Origin: Hyphomicrobiales bacterium
GTDB lineage: Bacteria > Pseudomonadota > Alphaproteobacteria > Rhizobiales > Rhizobiaceae
Assembly: GCA_900472575.1 (NCBI GenBank)
Contig: UCIV01000014.1
Span: 1 to 64,000, forward strand
Direction of reading: 5' to 3'
Length of the DNA: 64,000 bases
Translations under genes and position numbers: made by a program
Notes under the pieces: generated by a model
Databases searched by the model: none
The model's input: only the letters and a program-made list of their open reading frames with translations
Told to the model about the DNA's origin: nothing
In this document: in pieces, positions 17,203-26,100 of the stretch
Position numbering within the stretch: position 1 is the first letter of the stretch
How the letters are laid out: each line of letters begins with the position of its first letter

Positions 17203-18335
17203 CCGGAGATTTCCACCGGCCGTGTCTTTGCCTGACCAGCGCCCTCGACACCCTCAAGTTTGCCGATGATCGCATTCCAAAGCGATGCGATCTCGACATC
17301 GATATCCAGCGGAGGCGGCACGCGTCCGATCGCATCACGAATGGCATTTGCCATCGCACCGGCATCTGCATCATGCTGGCAGATGACGATGTTTCCGTTT
17401 CGGATCAGGGATTGAAACAGGGTATGGTGCTCCAGCCCCGCCGGATCGACGGGCGCGTTGGTGACGACGATACGACCGCCCAATGCTGCCGCCAAAACGC
17501 TGCCGCGCCGCGCGGTCAAGCCTTCCGTAAACCTATAGCAGAAGATGTCGACTTCGCGGCACGCCGCAAAAACCTCTTCGTCGGTCGAAATATAGCCCGT
17601 CACCATTACCCGGTCACCGAGATTCAGCGCCTCGACACGGGCGCGGAAATCCTCCTCGACATTGTCCATGCCCTTGATGAAGGAGCCGACAAAGGCAACC
17701 CCAACATCCTGCCCGTCGTCCACAAGCGCCCGAGCGATTGCGAGAAGTTCCGCGCAGTTCTTTTTGGGATAGATCGAACCGAACTGGCCGATGATCGTCC
17801 GTCCGCCGGCACGCAGCGCACGAATGGCAAGTGCCGCCGGACCGGCTTTCTCATGCCCGCTCGGCAAAAGATTGGGGGGGATCGGGATAACGGCGATCGC
17901 TTTTTTACCGACGGGATAACGGCTCTCCAGCCATTCCCGCCAGACCTCTGGAGCCGAAAAGAGAATGGCGTCGGCGAGCAGGATAACCGGCCAGAGGATC
18001 AGCCGTCGTTTCCAGTCGAGGCTCGCCCACTCATGCAAAATGACGATCACCCGCTTGCGCTTCAGTTTTGCCAGTGCTGCCGTGGCGAATGGCTCCACCA
18101 GCCGCCTTTTCCAGGCAACGATCGGAAAGTTGAAAACGATTGCATCAGCTTCCGCCAGACGCTCCGACAAACGGCGAAAATTCCCGTCCATAACATCGCT
18201 GGAAGCGCGTGAACCAAGCTGGATGGCCAGGTTTCGGGTAAATGCCTCCACCCCGCACACGGTCGTTGCATCGGATCTAAGCACGAGATAGCGCGTCAAT
18301 GTCGGCGATCCATCCAAATCGGGAAATTGCTCCAA
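17199..18335 (-). CDS. Family 4/1 glycosyltransferase (GT-B)
   Basis: This 378-residue protein is a GT-B glycosyltransferase. The C-terminal half holds the donor site: GQFGSIYPKKN near residue 190, VMVTGYISTDEEVFAACREVDIF around residues 245-265 (cited as GYISTDEEVFAACREVD), and a FTEGLTARRGS stretch in the position of the usual E-x7-E nucleotide-sugar motif. The start is a TTG at 18335, so the exact N-terminus is uncertain. It is divergent from the Wzz-like gene. It likely adds a sugar to the lipid-linked repeat unit; donor unknown. Confidence 0.83.
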   Translation of the reverse strand: MEQFPDLDGSPTLTRYLVLRSDATTVCGVEAFTRNLAIQLGSRASSDVMDGNFRRLSERLAEADAIVFNFPIVAWKRRLVEPFATAALAKLKRKRVIVILHEWASLDWKRRLILWPVILLADAILFSAPEVWREWLESRYPVGKKAIAVIPIPPNLLPSGHEKAGPAALAIRALRAGGRTIIGQFGSIYPKKNCAELLAIARALVDDGQDVGVAFVGSFIKGMDNVEEDFRARVEALNLGDRVMVTGYISTDEEVFAACREVDIFCYRFTEGLTARRGSVLAAALGGRIVVTNAPVDPAGLEHHTLFQSLIRNGNIVICQHDADAGAMANAIRDAIGRVPPPLDIDVEIASLWNAIIGKLEGVEGAGQAKTRPVEISG

Positions 18336-18481
18336 CCAGAACCGATAAATCTTAAACTTTTACGCCTAGTGTGAGGAACTATGTACCAATAACCGGTCCG
18401 TAGTGCGTTCTTCTGAGGCATGGTTTACCGCTTATTAGCGTAGATAGAGTTTCATTGGCCGCGAAAGGAAGGTCCGGCCCC

Positions 18482-20005
18482 ATGTATGCCATGTTAAGAC
18501 CACCCAAGTTTCTTCGGCGCGACGCAGCTTCGAACAAGGCTCGCGATGACGAGGCTTACCATGTGCCTGCGCCTGGCCCGCGTTCCTTGCTTTCCTATCT
18601 TGGACCGAACGAAGAACCGCAGGCCGTCTCATCGCCGGCAATGCCCACGCCACAGCCGATGTCGCCATCGATAACATGGCCGGAAATCAGCACCGGAATG
18701 GTTATCGGCTGGCTCTGGGCCGGAAAATGGCTCGTTCTCCTGTGCATCATCCTCGGCGCTCTGGCGGGATATGGCTTTGGCAATTTCTCCAAAGCCAAAT
18801 TCACCGTCGGCTCGCAGATCTTCATCGATCCGACCAATCTCAGGGTCATGAACGATGATATCTACGCTTCCAACAACCAGCTCGACATGCAGATCTATGA
18901 TGTCGAAAGCAAGCTGCGGATACTGACTTCGGCAAACGTGCTCAACAGCGTCATCGATGCACTTCATCTCGATCAGGATCCGGAATTCGGCGATACGAAA
19001 TCCCCTGATGCGCAATCCGGCCGGCTGGACGCGCTGCGTTCGCTTGAAAAGCATGTCCTGGCAAAGCGCGAAGAAAACTCTTTCGTCGTTAATCTCGATG
19101 TCTGGAGCCAATCGGCACCCAAGGCGCTGGAAATCGCAAATTCGATCATTACCAACTTCCAGGACGAGTTGGTCAAAGCGCAGGCAGACGGCGCAGGCAG
19201 GGCCGCGACTGAGCTAACCGGCCGTCTCGATGCCCTGAAGAGTGAGGTCTCCAAAGCGGATGAAGCAGTCCAGCAGTTCAAGCGCGAACACAATATCCTT
19301 TCAAGCTCCGGCGAGCTCGTGAGCAGCATCGTCGCCAACCAGACCAACACCCAGCTCGTTGACGCCCAGGCCCGGGTCATTCGCGCTCGCAGCCGCTATC
19401 AGGAGCTTTCAACAGGAAGTCCGGACAATCGCTTGGACAGCGCATCGATCGAGTCGCAGACGATGACCGCGCTGCGCACACAATATGCAGCGGCCAAGCG
19501 GGAACTCGACGCGCAATCTGCAGTCTTTGGAGCGAGGCATCCGAGAATCTCGGCAATGCGGCCACAGTTGGATGCCATCCAGGCTCAGATAACCGCCGAG
19601 CAGAACCGCATCCTCACGGCAGCCAGATCGGAACTGGCTCAGGCTGAAGCCGCCCTGATGGCACAGCAAAATCAGGCGAATACGATGAAGTCGGTTGTCT
19701 TCGGTGACAATGACGCTCTCGTTCAGCTTCGTCAACTCGAGCGCGAGGCGGAATCCAAGTCAACGATTTATCAGGCCTTCATGGCGCGTGCCAAGGAGAT
19801 TGCCGAACGCCAGCAGATCAATACCACGAATGTCAGGGTGATCTCGCCTCCGACCATACCAAAAACCCGCAGCTATCCGCCCCGCACGCTTTATCTGACT
19901 GCGGGCGGCATGTTTGGCGGGTTTGTGCTGGGTTGCATGGCTGCCATGATCCTCGGCCTGGCGATGCTGATATTCAGGCAATCCGGGGAAGAGCGCCGGG
20001 CCTGA
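18482..20005 (+). CDS. Wzz/ExoP-type chain-length protein without kinase domain
   Basis: This 507-residue polysaccharide co-polymerase has an N-terminal proline-rich cytoplasmic part of about 65 residues, a first membrane helix near residues 80-100, a large periplasmic coiled-coil region with the long helices rich in Ala, Glu and Gln, a PPTIPKTRSYPP proline motif before the second helix, and a tail of only about ten residues. Full-length ExoP proteins continue with a BY-kinase domain; Walker motifs are absent here. I chose ATG 18482 with AAGGAAGG upstream rather than a TTG at 18455. It would set chain length of the polymer made by the Wzy-like protein. Confidence 0.85.
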   Translation: MYAMLRPPKFLRRDAASNKARDDEAYHVPAPGPRSLLSYLGPNEEPQAVSSPAMPTPQPMSPSITWPEISTGMVIGWLWAGKWLVLLCIILGALAGYGFGNFSKAKFTVGSQIFIDPTNLRVMNDDIYASNNQLDMQIYDVESKLRILTSANVLNSVIDALHLDQDPEFGDTKSPDAQSGRLDALRSLEKHVLAKREENSFVVNLDVWSQSAPKALEIANSIITNFQDELVKAQADGAGRAATELTGRLDALKSEVSKADEAVQQFKREHNILSSSGELVSSIVANQTNTQLVDAQARVIRARSRYQELSTGSPDNRLDSASIESQTMTALRTQYAAAKRELDAQSAVFGARHPRISAMRPQLDAIQAQITAEQNRILTAARSELAQAEAALMAQQNQANTMKSVVFGDNDALVQLRQLEREAESKSTIYQAFMARAKEIAERQQINTTNVRVISPPTIPKTRSYPPRTLYLTAGGMFGGFVLGCMAAMILGLAMLIFRQSGEERRA

Positions 20006-20089
20006 GCCGGTTCGTCGGCCAGGCGCTCGACGGGGTCGATGAGAGCGACGCAGTCAGCAGCCGATACACCGCACACCTGAAGCAGAAAT

Positions 20090-20112
20090 GAAAAAGGCGC
20101 CCAGAGGGCGCC
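20090..20112 (-). terminator. Intrinsic terminator of the WecG/TagA-type gene
   Basis: A perfect 7-bp stem, GGCGCCC (20096-20102) and GGGCGCC (20106-20112) with an AGA loop, is followed on the minus strand by five T residues. It lies 40 bases beyond the stop of the minus-strand gene at 20153, in the right orientation. Confidence 0.8.
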
Positions 20113-20152
20113 GTCTCAAATCGCGTAGACCATGTCAAACCGTCAGCGAATA

Positions 20153-21010
20153 CTATCGCGAATAACGCAGCAACGCATAAACCGCGACGGGATTTGTCAG
20201 CATGTATCGAAGCGTCAGACGCCTCGGCTCGTTATACATCCGATAGGCCCATTCCAGTCCCCGGCGTTGCATCCACATCGGCGCGCGCGGATTTTTGCCC
20301 GAGAGAAAATCGAATAACCCGCCAGATGTCTTGATCACACCGACGCCACGCAGCTTTTCCAGATTACGGCTGACGAATTTCTGTTCGAATGGAAAACCAA
20401 GGCCGATCCAGAGGATATCTGGGCGCTTGGCGCGGATATCCGCAACGACGTCTTCCTCTTCTTCCGGGCTAAAATAGCCATTGCGGCGCCCGACGAAGCG
20501 AAGGCGCGGATAGAGCTTCCGCATCGCGGCGACAGCCTTGGAATTGACCTCTTCACTTGCGCCTAGAAAATAAAAGCTAACGCTCTCATCCTGCGCCCGT
20601 TCGGCCACCGCATGTACAAGGTCGGTCGTCGCTACCCGTTCAGGCAGCGGTGTCTCGCAGAGAAGTTTCGAGCAATGAACCATCGGCATGCCGTCAGCAT
20701 GGATCTGGTCTGCCTCCAGCATAAGCTGCATGAATTCGCGGTCACGAACGCACATGGCCAGCACCTGGCCGTTTGCTGAGGTCGAATAGAAGGGAAGATT
20801 ATTCTGGCCTCGCGCGCGAAGCGCTTGTTCTATGAAGCCGGTCGCAGCCTGCTCCATAGTCGAACGCACGATAGGCAGCCCGCCCAGCATCACCTGGGGC
20901 CAGTCAGCCATCCTAGAGACATTTATGTCGTGCGCTTCAAGGGCCATAGAGAGCAAAGCAAAACATCCGCTGCGTTGTAAAGACGTCCTGTCTTCCACCC
21001 CATAGAACAC
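20153..21010 (-). CDS. WecG/TagA/CpsF-family glycosyltransferase
   Basis: This protein of up to 285 residues belongs to the GT26 family that transfers N-acetyl-mannosaminuronate-like, N-acetyl-mannosamine or glucosyl residues to lipid-linked acceptors. Motifs seen are STSANGQVL, the family signature ADQIHADGMPMV with its catalytic aspartate, FYFLGASEEV, and LWIGLGFPFEQKF. The start is uncertain: the GTG at 21010 gives the full frame, but ATG 20947 or ATG 20911 would fit the usual family length better and none has a clear ribosome site. It converges on the Wzz-like gene. A role late in repeat-unit assembly is inferred. Confidence 0.85.
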   Translation of the reverse strand: MFYGVEDRTSLQRSGCFALLSMALEAHDINVSRMADWPQVMLGGLPIVRSTMEQAATGFIEQALRARGQNNLPFYSTSANGQVLAMCVRDREFMQLMLEADQIHADGMPMVHCSKLLCETPLPERVATTDLVHAVAERAQDESVSFYFLGASEEVNSKAVAAMRKLYPRLRFVGRRNGYFSPEEEEDVVADIRAKRPDILWIGLGFPFEQKFVSRNLEKLRGVGVIKTSGGLFDFLSGKNPRAPMWMQRRGLEWAYRMYNEPRRLTLRYMLTNPVAVYALLRYSR

Positions 21011-21358
21011 AACACCGGCGTGCCATTCAAATACAAATGAAGGAAATGGTTACGATATATTTCCAGATATCCATTTAATACTTAAGTGAATTTTATTCAA
21101 ATTGTATCATTCATAATAAGGACGGATTAAACCAGCTCCTGCGATCCTAATTGCGTTCATCCGCCTGATCACAACTCGCGGGACAGGCTACCCTGAGGGG
21201 ATACGATCTCAGGTTACGACCACGACGCTCAACCCTGGTTTGCAGTACCTCACGAATCACTTATATATCTAGCGAATCTAAGTGCTTGGGAGAGTTTCTC
21301 CAGCCAATGGTGTCGCGTAGGCCGGTTCAGCTTTCGATTGTCGGTCTATGGAGACTAG
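21011..21358. other. A+T-rich intergenic region between divergent WecG-like and TolC-like genes
   Basis: This 348-bp stretch separates divergent genes and should hold both promoters. Bases 21040-21130 are clearly A+T-rich (runs such as TTTAATACTTAAGTGAATTT) against a G+C-rich surround. GGAG lies eight bases before the TolC-like ATG. I see no ORF or RNA gene. Confidence 0.6.
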
Positions 21359-22786
21359 ATGCGTTCAGGTCGCACCATCAAACTTGGCCTCGTGATAACT
21401 GCGGCCGTCATCCAGACGGCCTGCAGCCAGACACCTGACAAGACTGCCGCCCAGAGACAGCAGGCCGCAAAAACGCAGATGCTTGCAGGATCAACGCTTC
21501 CCCCCTCGCCCGAAGTGACTGGATCGATAGCCAAGCCGGTACCGGTCACCGATATCGAGACTGCCGTGCGCCGGGTTGTCAGCTGGCATCCCTCGATCCA
21601 GGAGGCGGCCGGACGTATCAGGCAACAAAACGAGCTGATCGCGGACGCAAGATCGGGATATCTGCCGTCCATAGGAGGAGGGATCGACCTCGCCGCACAG
21701 AAAGGCGACAGCGGAGACTGGTCGCCGAGGTTCAATGCCACCGCCAGCCAGATGATCTATGACTTCGGAAAGGTGTCAGGCCGAGTCGAAGCGGAATCCG
21801 CCATATCCGGTGTCCGCCGGGCAGAATTTCTGGCCACTGTCGACGATATGATCAGGGAAACCGTACTTGCTTCCGTGGAGGTCATGCGCAACGCCAGGCT
21901 GGCCGCGATCGCCAGAGAACAGGTCCAGGACGTTTCTGCCATCGCTGAATTGGTAACCGCCAGAACCGATCGTGGCGCCAGCACGCGATCGGACAAGCTT
22001 CAGGCACAGGCCCGCATCCAGGCTGCACAGTCCACGGCGCTTGAGATCAACGCAGAAAAGCAGCGCTGGGAAGGCTCCCTGAACTCGCTTCTCGGCCAGA
22101 TAAACGATGTGCGCCTGCGCCCGTCTTTCCCCTCCACCCTCAACAAGGCCTGCGCCGGTCCCGAACCGGCCTGGGAAACCGTTCCGACCGTCATCGCCGC
22201 CAAATCCCGCAAGCGCGAAGCTGATGCGCGCGTCAAGCTTGCACGCGCCGACATGCTTCCGACGATAGCATTGGAAGGTACGACCCGGATGAAGACTTGG
22301 GGTGGCGGCGACACTGATTACATGGTCGGCGTGACTATCAAGAGCGATCTCTATAACGGCAGCTCTTTCAGGGCCCGTCAGAACGCCGCCCGATACGGTG
22401 CACAGGCAACAGAAGCAGCCATTGCGGTTGGAAAATACGACGCCCAGAGATCATGGATCCAATCGGCCTCTCAGGTAGGCAGCCTCAGCACATTGTTGAA
22501 GTCGCTCGGATCGCGGCAGACAATGATGCGTGAAACGCGAGATCTGTACCAGAAACAGTTTCTCGATCTCGGAACTCGAACACTGCTCGATGTGCTTAAC
22601 GCCGATCAGGAACTGCATGCCGCCCGTTTCGACGAGATCAACACCCGGTTCGATCTCTACAAGCTGAACGTCGAATGTGCCTATGCGGCTGGCAGGCTTC
22701 GCGACGCTTTTGGACTATCCTCGCCCTCCCCGGAACAAATCTCGGCAGACGCTCAGAAAGTACCGCTGCGCGCACCTCGAACCTGA
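21359..22786 (+). CDS. TolC-family outer-membrane channel, type I secretion
   Basis: This 475-residue protein is a TolC/OEP-family protein that would form the outer-membrane tunnel for the secretion system encoded just downstream. The N-terminus has a short charged segment, a hydrophobic stretch and TACSQ around residues 21-25, which looks like a lipoprotein signal with Cys23, though glutamine at the -3 position is unusual. Two similar halves rich in Ala, Gln and Arg (coiled-coil helices) follow, with YDFGKVSGRVEAES in the first half and DLGTRTLLDVLNADQEL in the second. ATG 21359 has GGAG upstream. The 322-bp gap to the adhesin gene suggests a separate promoter. Confidence 0.88.
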   Translation: MRSGRTIKLGLVITAAVIQTACSQTPDKTAAQRQQAAKTQMLAGSTLPPSPEVTGSIAKPVPVTDIETAVRRVVSWHPSIQEAAGRIRQQNELIADARSGYLPSIGGGIDLAAQKGDSGDWSPRFNATASQMIYDFGKVSGRVEAESAISGVRRAEFLATVDDMIRETVLASVEVMRNARLAAIAREQVQDVSAIAELVTARTDRGASTRSDKLQAQARIQAAQSTALEINAEKQRWEGSLNSLLGQINDVRLRPSFPSTLNKACAGPEPAWETVPTVIAAKSRKREADARVKLARADMLPTIALEGTTRMKTWGGGDTDYMVGVTIKSDLYNGSSFRARQNAARYGAQATEAAIAVGKYDAQRSWIQSASQVGSLSTLLKSLGSRQTMMRETRDLYQKQFLDLGTRTLLDVLNADQELHAARFDEINTRFDLYKLNVECAYAAGRLRDAFGLSSPSPEQISADAQKVPLRAPRT

Positions 22787-23108
22787 CTTGAATCTCACAT
22801 TTTTCACAACTGCGTGACAAATGCATACCGAGATGATGCGTCCCCAAGCGCTGTCTGTCGCGTCACGGCACAGCCTCGCTTCATTTCAGGTCGCCCGTTT
22901 ACCCTTCCTTAAGCCACAAAGACAAACATAAGCGATATCTAATTGAAGATTGCATGAATTACAGCAACTTCATTCTGGTGTGCTGCTAACGACATCCAAC
23001 GAGCCGCGTCTGCCTGAACGGTGACGAGGAACGGGAGAACTCGCCTAGAAGGCGGGGGGCGGCGCACTGGAAAGGGCATGATGCCCGGCACCTCACAGGG
23101 AGAGTCAG
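22787..23108. other. Leader region upstream of the giant adhesin gene
   Basis: This 322-bp region probably holds the promoter and long 5' leader of the adhesin gene. It includes a G-rich run GGCGGGGGGCGGCG at 23051-23064 and an inverted repeat GGGCAT-G-ATGCCC at 23074-23086, 22 bases before the start codon and just before the ribosome site GGGAGA. The repeat could hide or expose the ribosome site or bind a regulator; this is inference. Confidence 0.5.
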
Positions 23109-26100
23109 ATGGTCGCTGTAATACTGGATAAGGCAAGTGGGCAAACAACCACTGTAAACGAGAACAATATCGTCCTTTCCAAGCCAAGCACAGTCAAACT
23201 CTCCTTATCTCCCGATCAGATCACGGCCACCACACGCTCCGGCAACGATCTTATCATCGACGTCCGGAATGGAGCCGATATCCGTATCGAGAATTTCTAT
23301 ACGGGCGACGGCGCCGAACGTAGCGAACTCGTGCTCGAAGATTCCGCCGGCAATGTCTGGCAGGGCGAATATACCGACGAACTCGCCAATTTCGAGTTTG
23401 TTGAAGGTGCCCCGATCGACCAGCTGGCGGGTGCAGCGGCCGGTACTGGCGGCGGCGGGGCTTCGGTGCTTGGCCTTGCAGCAGCACTCGGGCTCGGAGC
23501 TGCAGCAATTGGCGTCGGCGCCAGCTCTGGCGGCGGGAACTCCGATGATAGCGATTCGGACGCAGATGCGGATGCCGACGCTGATGCCGACGCCGATGCA
23601 GATGCAGATGCTGACGCCGATGCGGATGCCGACTCGGACTCCGATGCAGATACCGAGGCACCAGAACCTCCGACCAATCTTTCCGTCAACGATGCCGGCA
23701 CGACCCTGACCGGTCGCGGGGAACCGGGGGCGGAAGTAACCGTGACGAATGCGGCTGGTGTTGTTGTCGGCACCGGCATCGTCGGCGCAAACGGCTCGTT
23801 CAGCATCACTCTTGATCCCGCCCAGATCGATGGCGGCGAGTTGAGCGTCGTGCTGGAAGATGCGAGCGGAAACGTCTCCGATCCCGGAACCGCATTGTCC
23901 CCGGATTTGATTGCACCCGACGCGCCGACCAACCTTGCGATAGGCGACGGTGGTGCAGTCCTCACAGGGCGCGGAGAGCCGGGAGCGACCGTAACGGTCA
24001 GAGATGCCAATGGCGTAACCGTTGGTACTGGAACCGTGGGAGCAAACGGCACTTTCACGATAGGCCTCGATCCGGCACAGGACAATGGAGGAGAGCTTGA
24101 GGTTGTTCTCAAGGATGCAGCCGGCAATGCCTCGGAACCCGGCACGGTCGACGTCGACGATATCCAGGCACCGCCGCCGCCGACCAATCTCGGTGTAAAT
24201 GACGACGGCACGGTGCTCTCCGGGCGCGGCGAACCGGGCGCGACGGTAACCGTGACCAACGCGGCCGGTGAAGACGTCGGCACCGGCACGGTCGCCGCCG
24301 ACGGCACATTTGCAATCGACCTAGACCCGGCCCAGTTCGACGGTGGCGAGCTGGAGGTCGTGTTAACAGATGGCGCAGGCAATGCGTCCACCCCGGGCAC
24401 GGTGCTTGCGCCGGATCCCGACGCACCCCCTGCCCCGACGGATCTGGATGTAAACGCCTCGGGAACAGTGCTTACCGGTGACGGACAGGCGGGGGCTCAG
24501 ATCAGGGTTACCAATGCCGCCGGCCAGGTCGTCGGCACAGCGATCGTTGCAAATGACGGAACCTTCTCAGTCACGCTTGCGCCGGCCCAGATCGATGGCG
24601 GCGAGCTGCGTGTGATCCAGAGCGATGCCAACGGTACGTCGCAGCCCAGCCTAACGTCGGCTCCCGACCTGATCGACCCGGCTGCCCCCACCAATCTGGA
24701 TGTAAACGACGCAGGCACTACGCTCACCGGCCGCGGCGAACCCGGAACGACGGTCACCGTCACCAATGCAGCAGGCGACGAGATCGGCACTGGGACGGTG
24801 CGCCCGAATGGCACGTTCACCGTCACGCTTGCCCCGGCACAGACAGATGGTGGCACGCTCGAAGTCACACTGACGGATACGGCCGGCAACACATCCCTGC
24901 CGGGAACGACCGACGCACCGGATTTGGCCGGCCCTTCCGCCCCGAGCAATTTGAGTATCAACGATGACGGCACGGTGCTGACGGGACGCGGAGAGCCGGG
25001 TGCGAAGATAACTGTGACGGATGCGGATGGTGTCGTGGTCGGCACTGTAACTGTCGGCGCGACCGGCAATTTCAGTATTCCGCTGAACCCGGCCCAGACA
25101 GACGGTCGCGACCTGCAGGTCGTTGCCGAAGACACTTCAGGAAATGACTCAGCGCCAGCTATCATAGCCTCCCCGGATCTTGTCGCACCCGACGCACCGA
25201 CATCTCTCGACGTCAATGACGCCGGAACAATCCTCACCGGCCGCGGCGAGCCGGGAGCGACAGTGACAGTTCGCGATGCAAGCGGCGTGATCGTTGGAAC
25301 CGGCACAGTTGCCGGCAACGGCAGCTTTACGATCAATCTTGATCCCACCCAGAATAATGGTGGCGAACTGAAGGTCGTGCAGCAGGATGCCGCAGGCAAC
25401 GTCTCGGATCCAGCAACGGTAACGCTGGAGGATGACCAATCCCCGGCATCACCCGCCAATCTGGCAGTGAGCGACAGCGGAATGGTTCTGACAGGCCGAG
25501 GCGAGCCCGGAACCAAGGTCACGGTCACCAATGCGGCTGGCGATGTGATTGGCGAAGATACCGTCGACCCAGACGGCACGTTCAGTGTCGATCTCGATCC
25601 GGCCCAGTTGGACGGCGGCGAGCTGGATGTCGTTTTGACGGATGCGGCAGGAAACGCTTCCGCGCCCGGCACCGTGCTGGCACCGGATCCCGATGCACCA
25701 CCAGCACCGACCGACGTGGACATCAATGGTACCGGCACGATACTCACCGGCGAGGGGCAACCCGGTGCAACGGTGAGGGTTACCAACGCCGCCGGCACGA
25801 CGATCGGCACCGGAACCGTTCAGGGGGATGGCAGCTTCTCCATTACCCTCACCCCCGCACAGATCGATGGCAGCGAAGTGAGAGTGACGCAGACGGATGC
25901 CAACGGCACCTCGCAGCCGGCGCTGACGCTTTCCCCCGATCTGATCGATCCCGCGGCCGCGACCAACCTTGCTGTCAACGACGCCGGAACCACGCTGACC
26001 GGCCGCGGCGAACCTGGCACGACCGTCACCGTAACCAACGTGGCCGGGCAGCAAGTAGGCACCGGAACGGTGAACGGCAACGGCACATTCACCATCACGC

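Noticed and set aside
11058-18428. Shared 11-mer GCATGGTTTAC at 11058 and 18418 as a common regulator site of the polysaccharide genes
   Set aside because: Two copies of an 11-mer are expected by chance many times in 64 kb, and the two copies are not in equivalent promoter positions.
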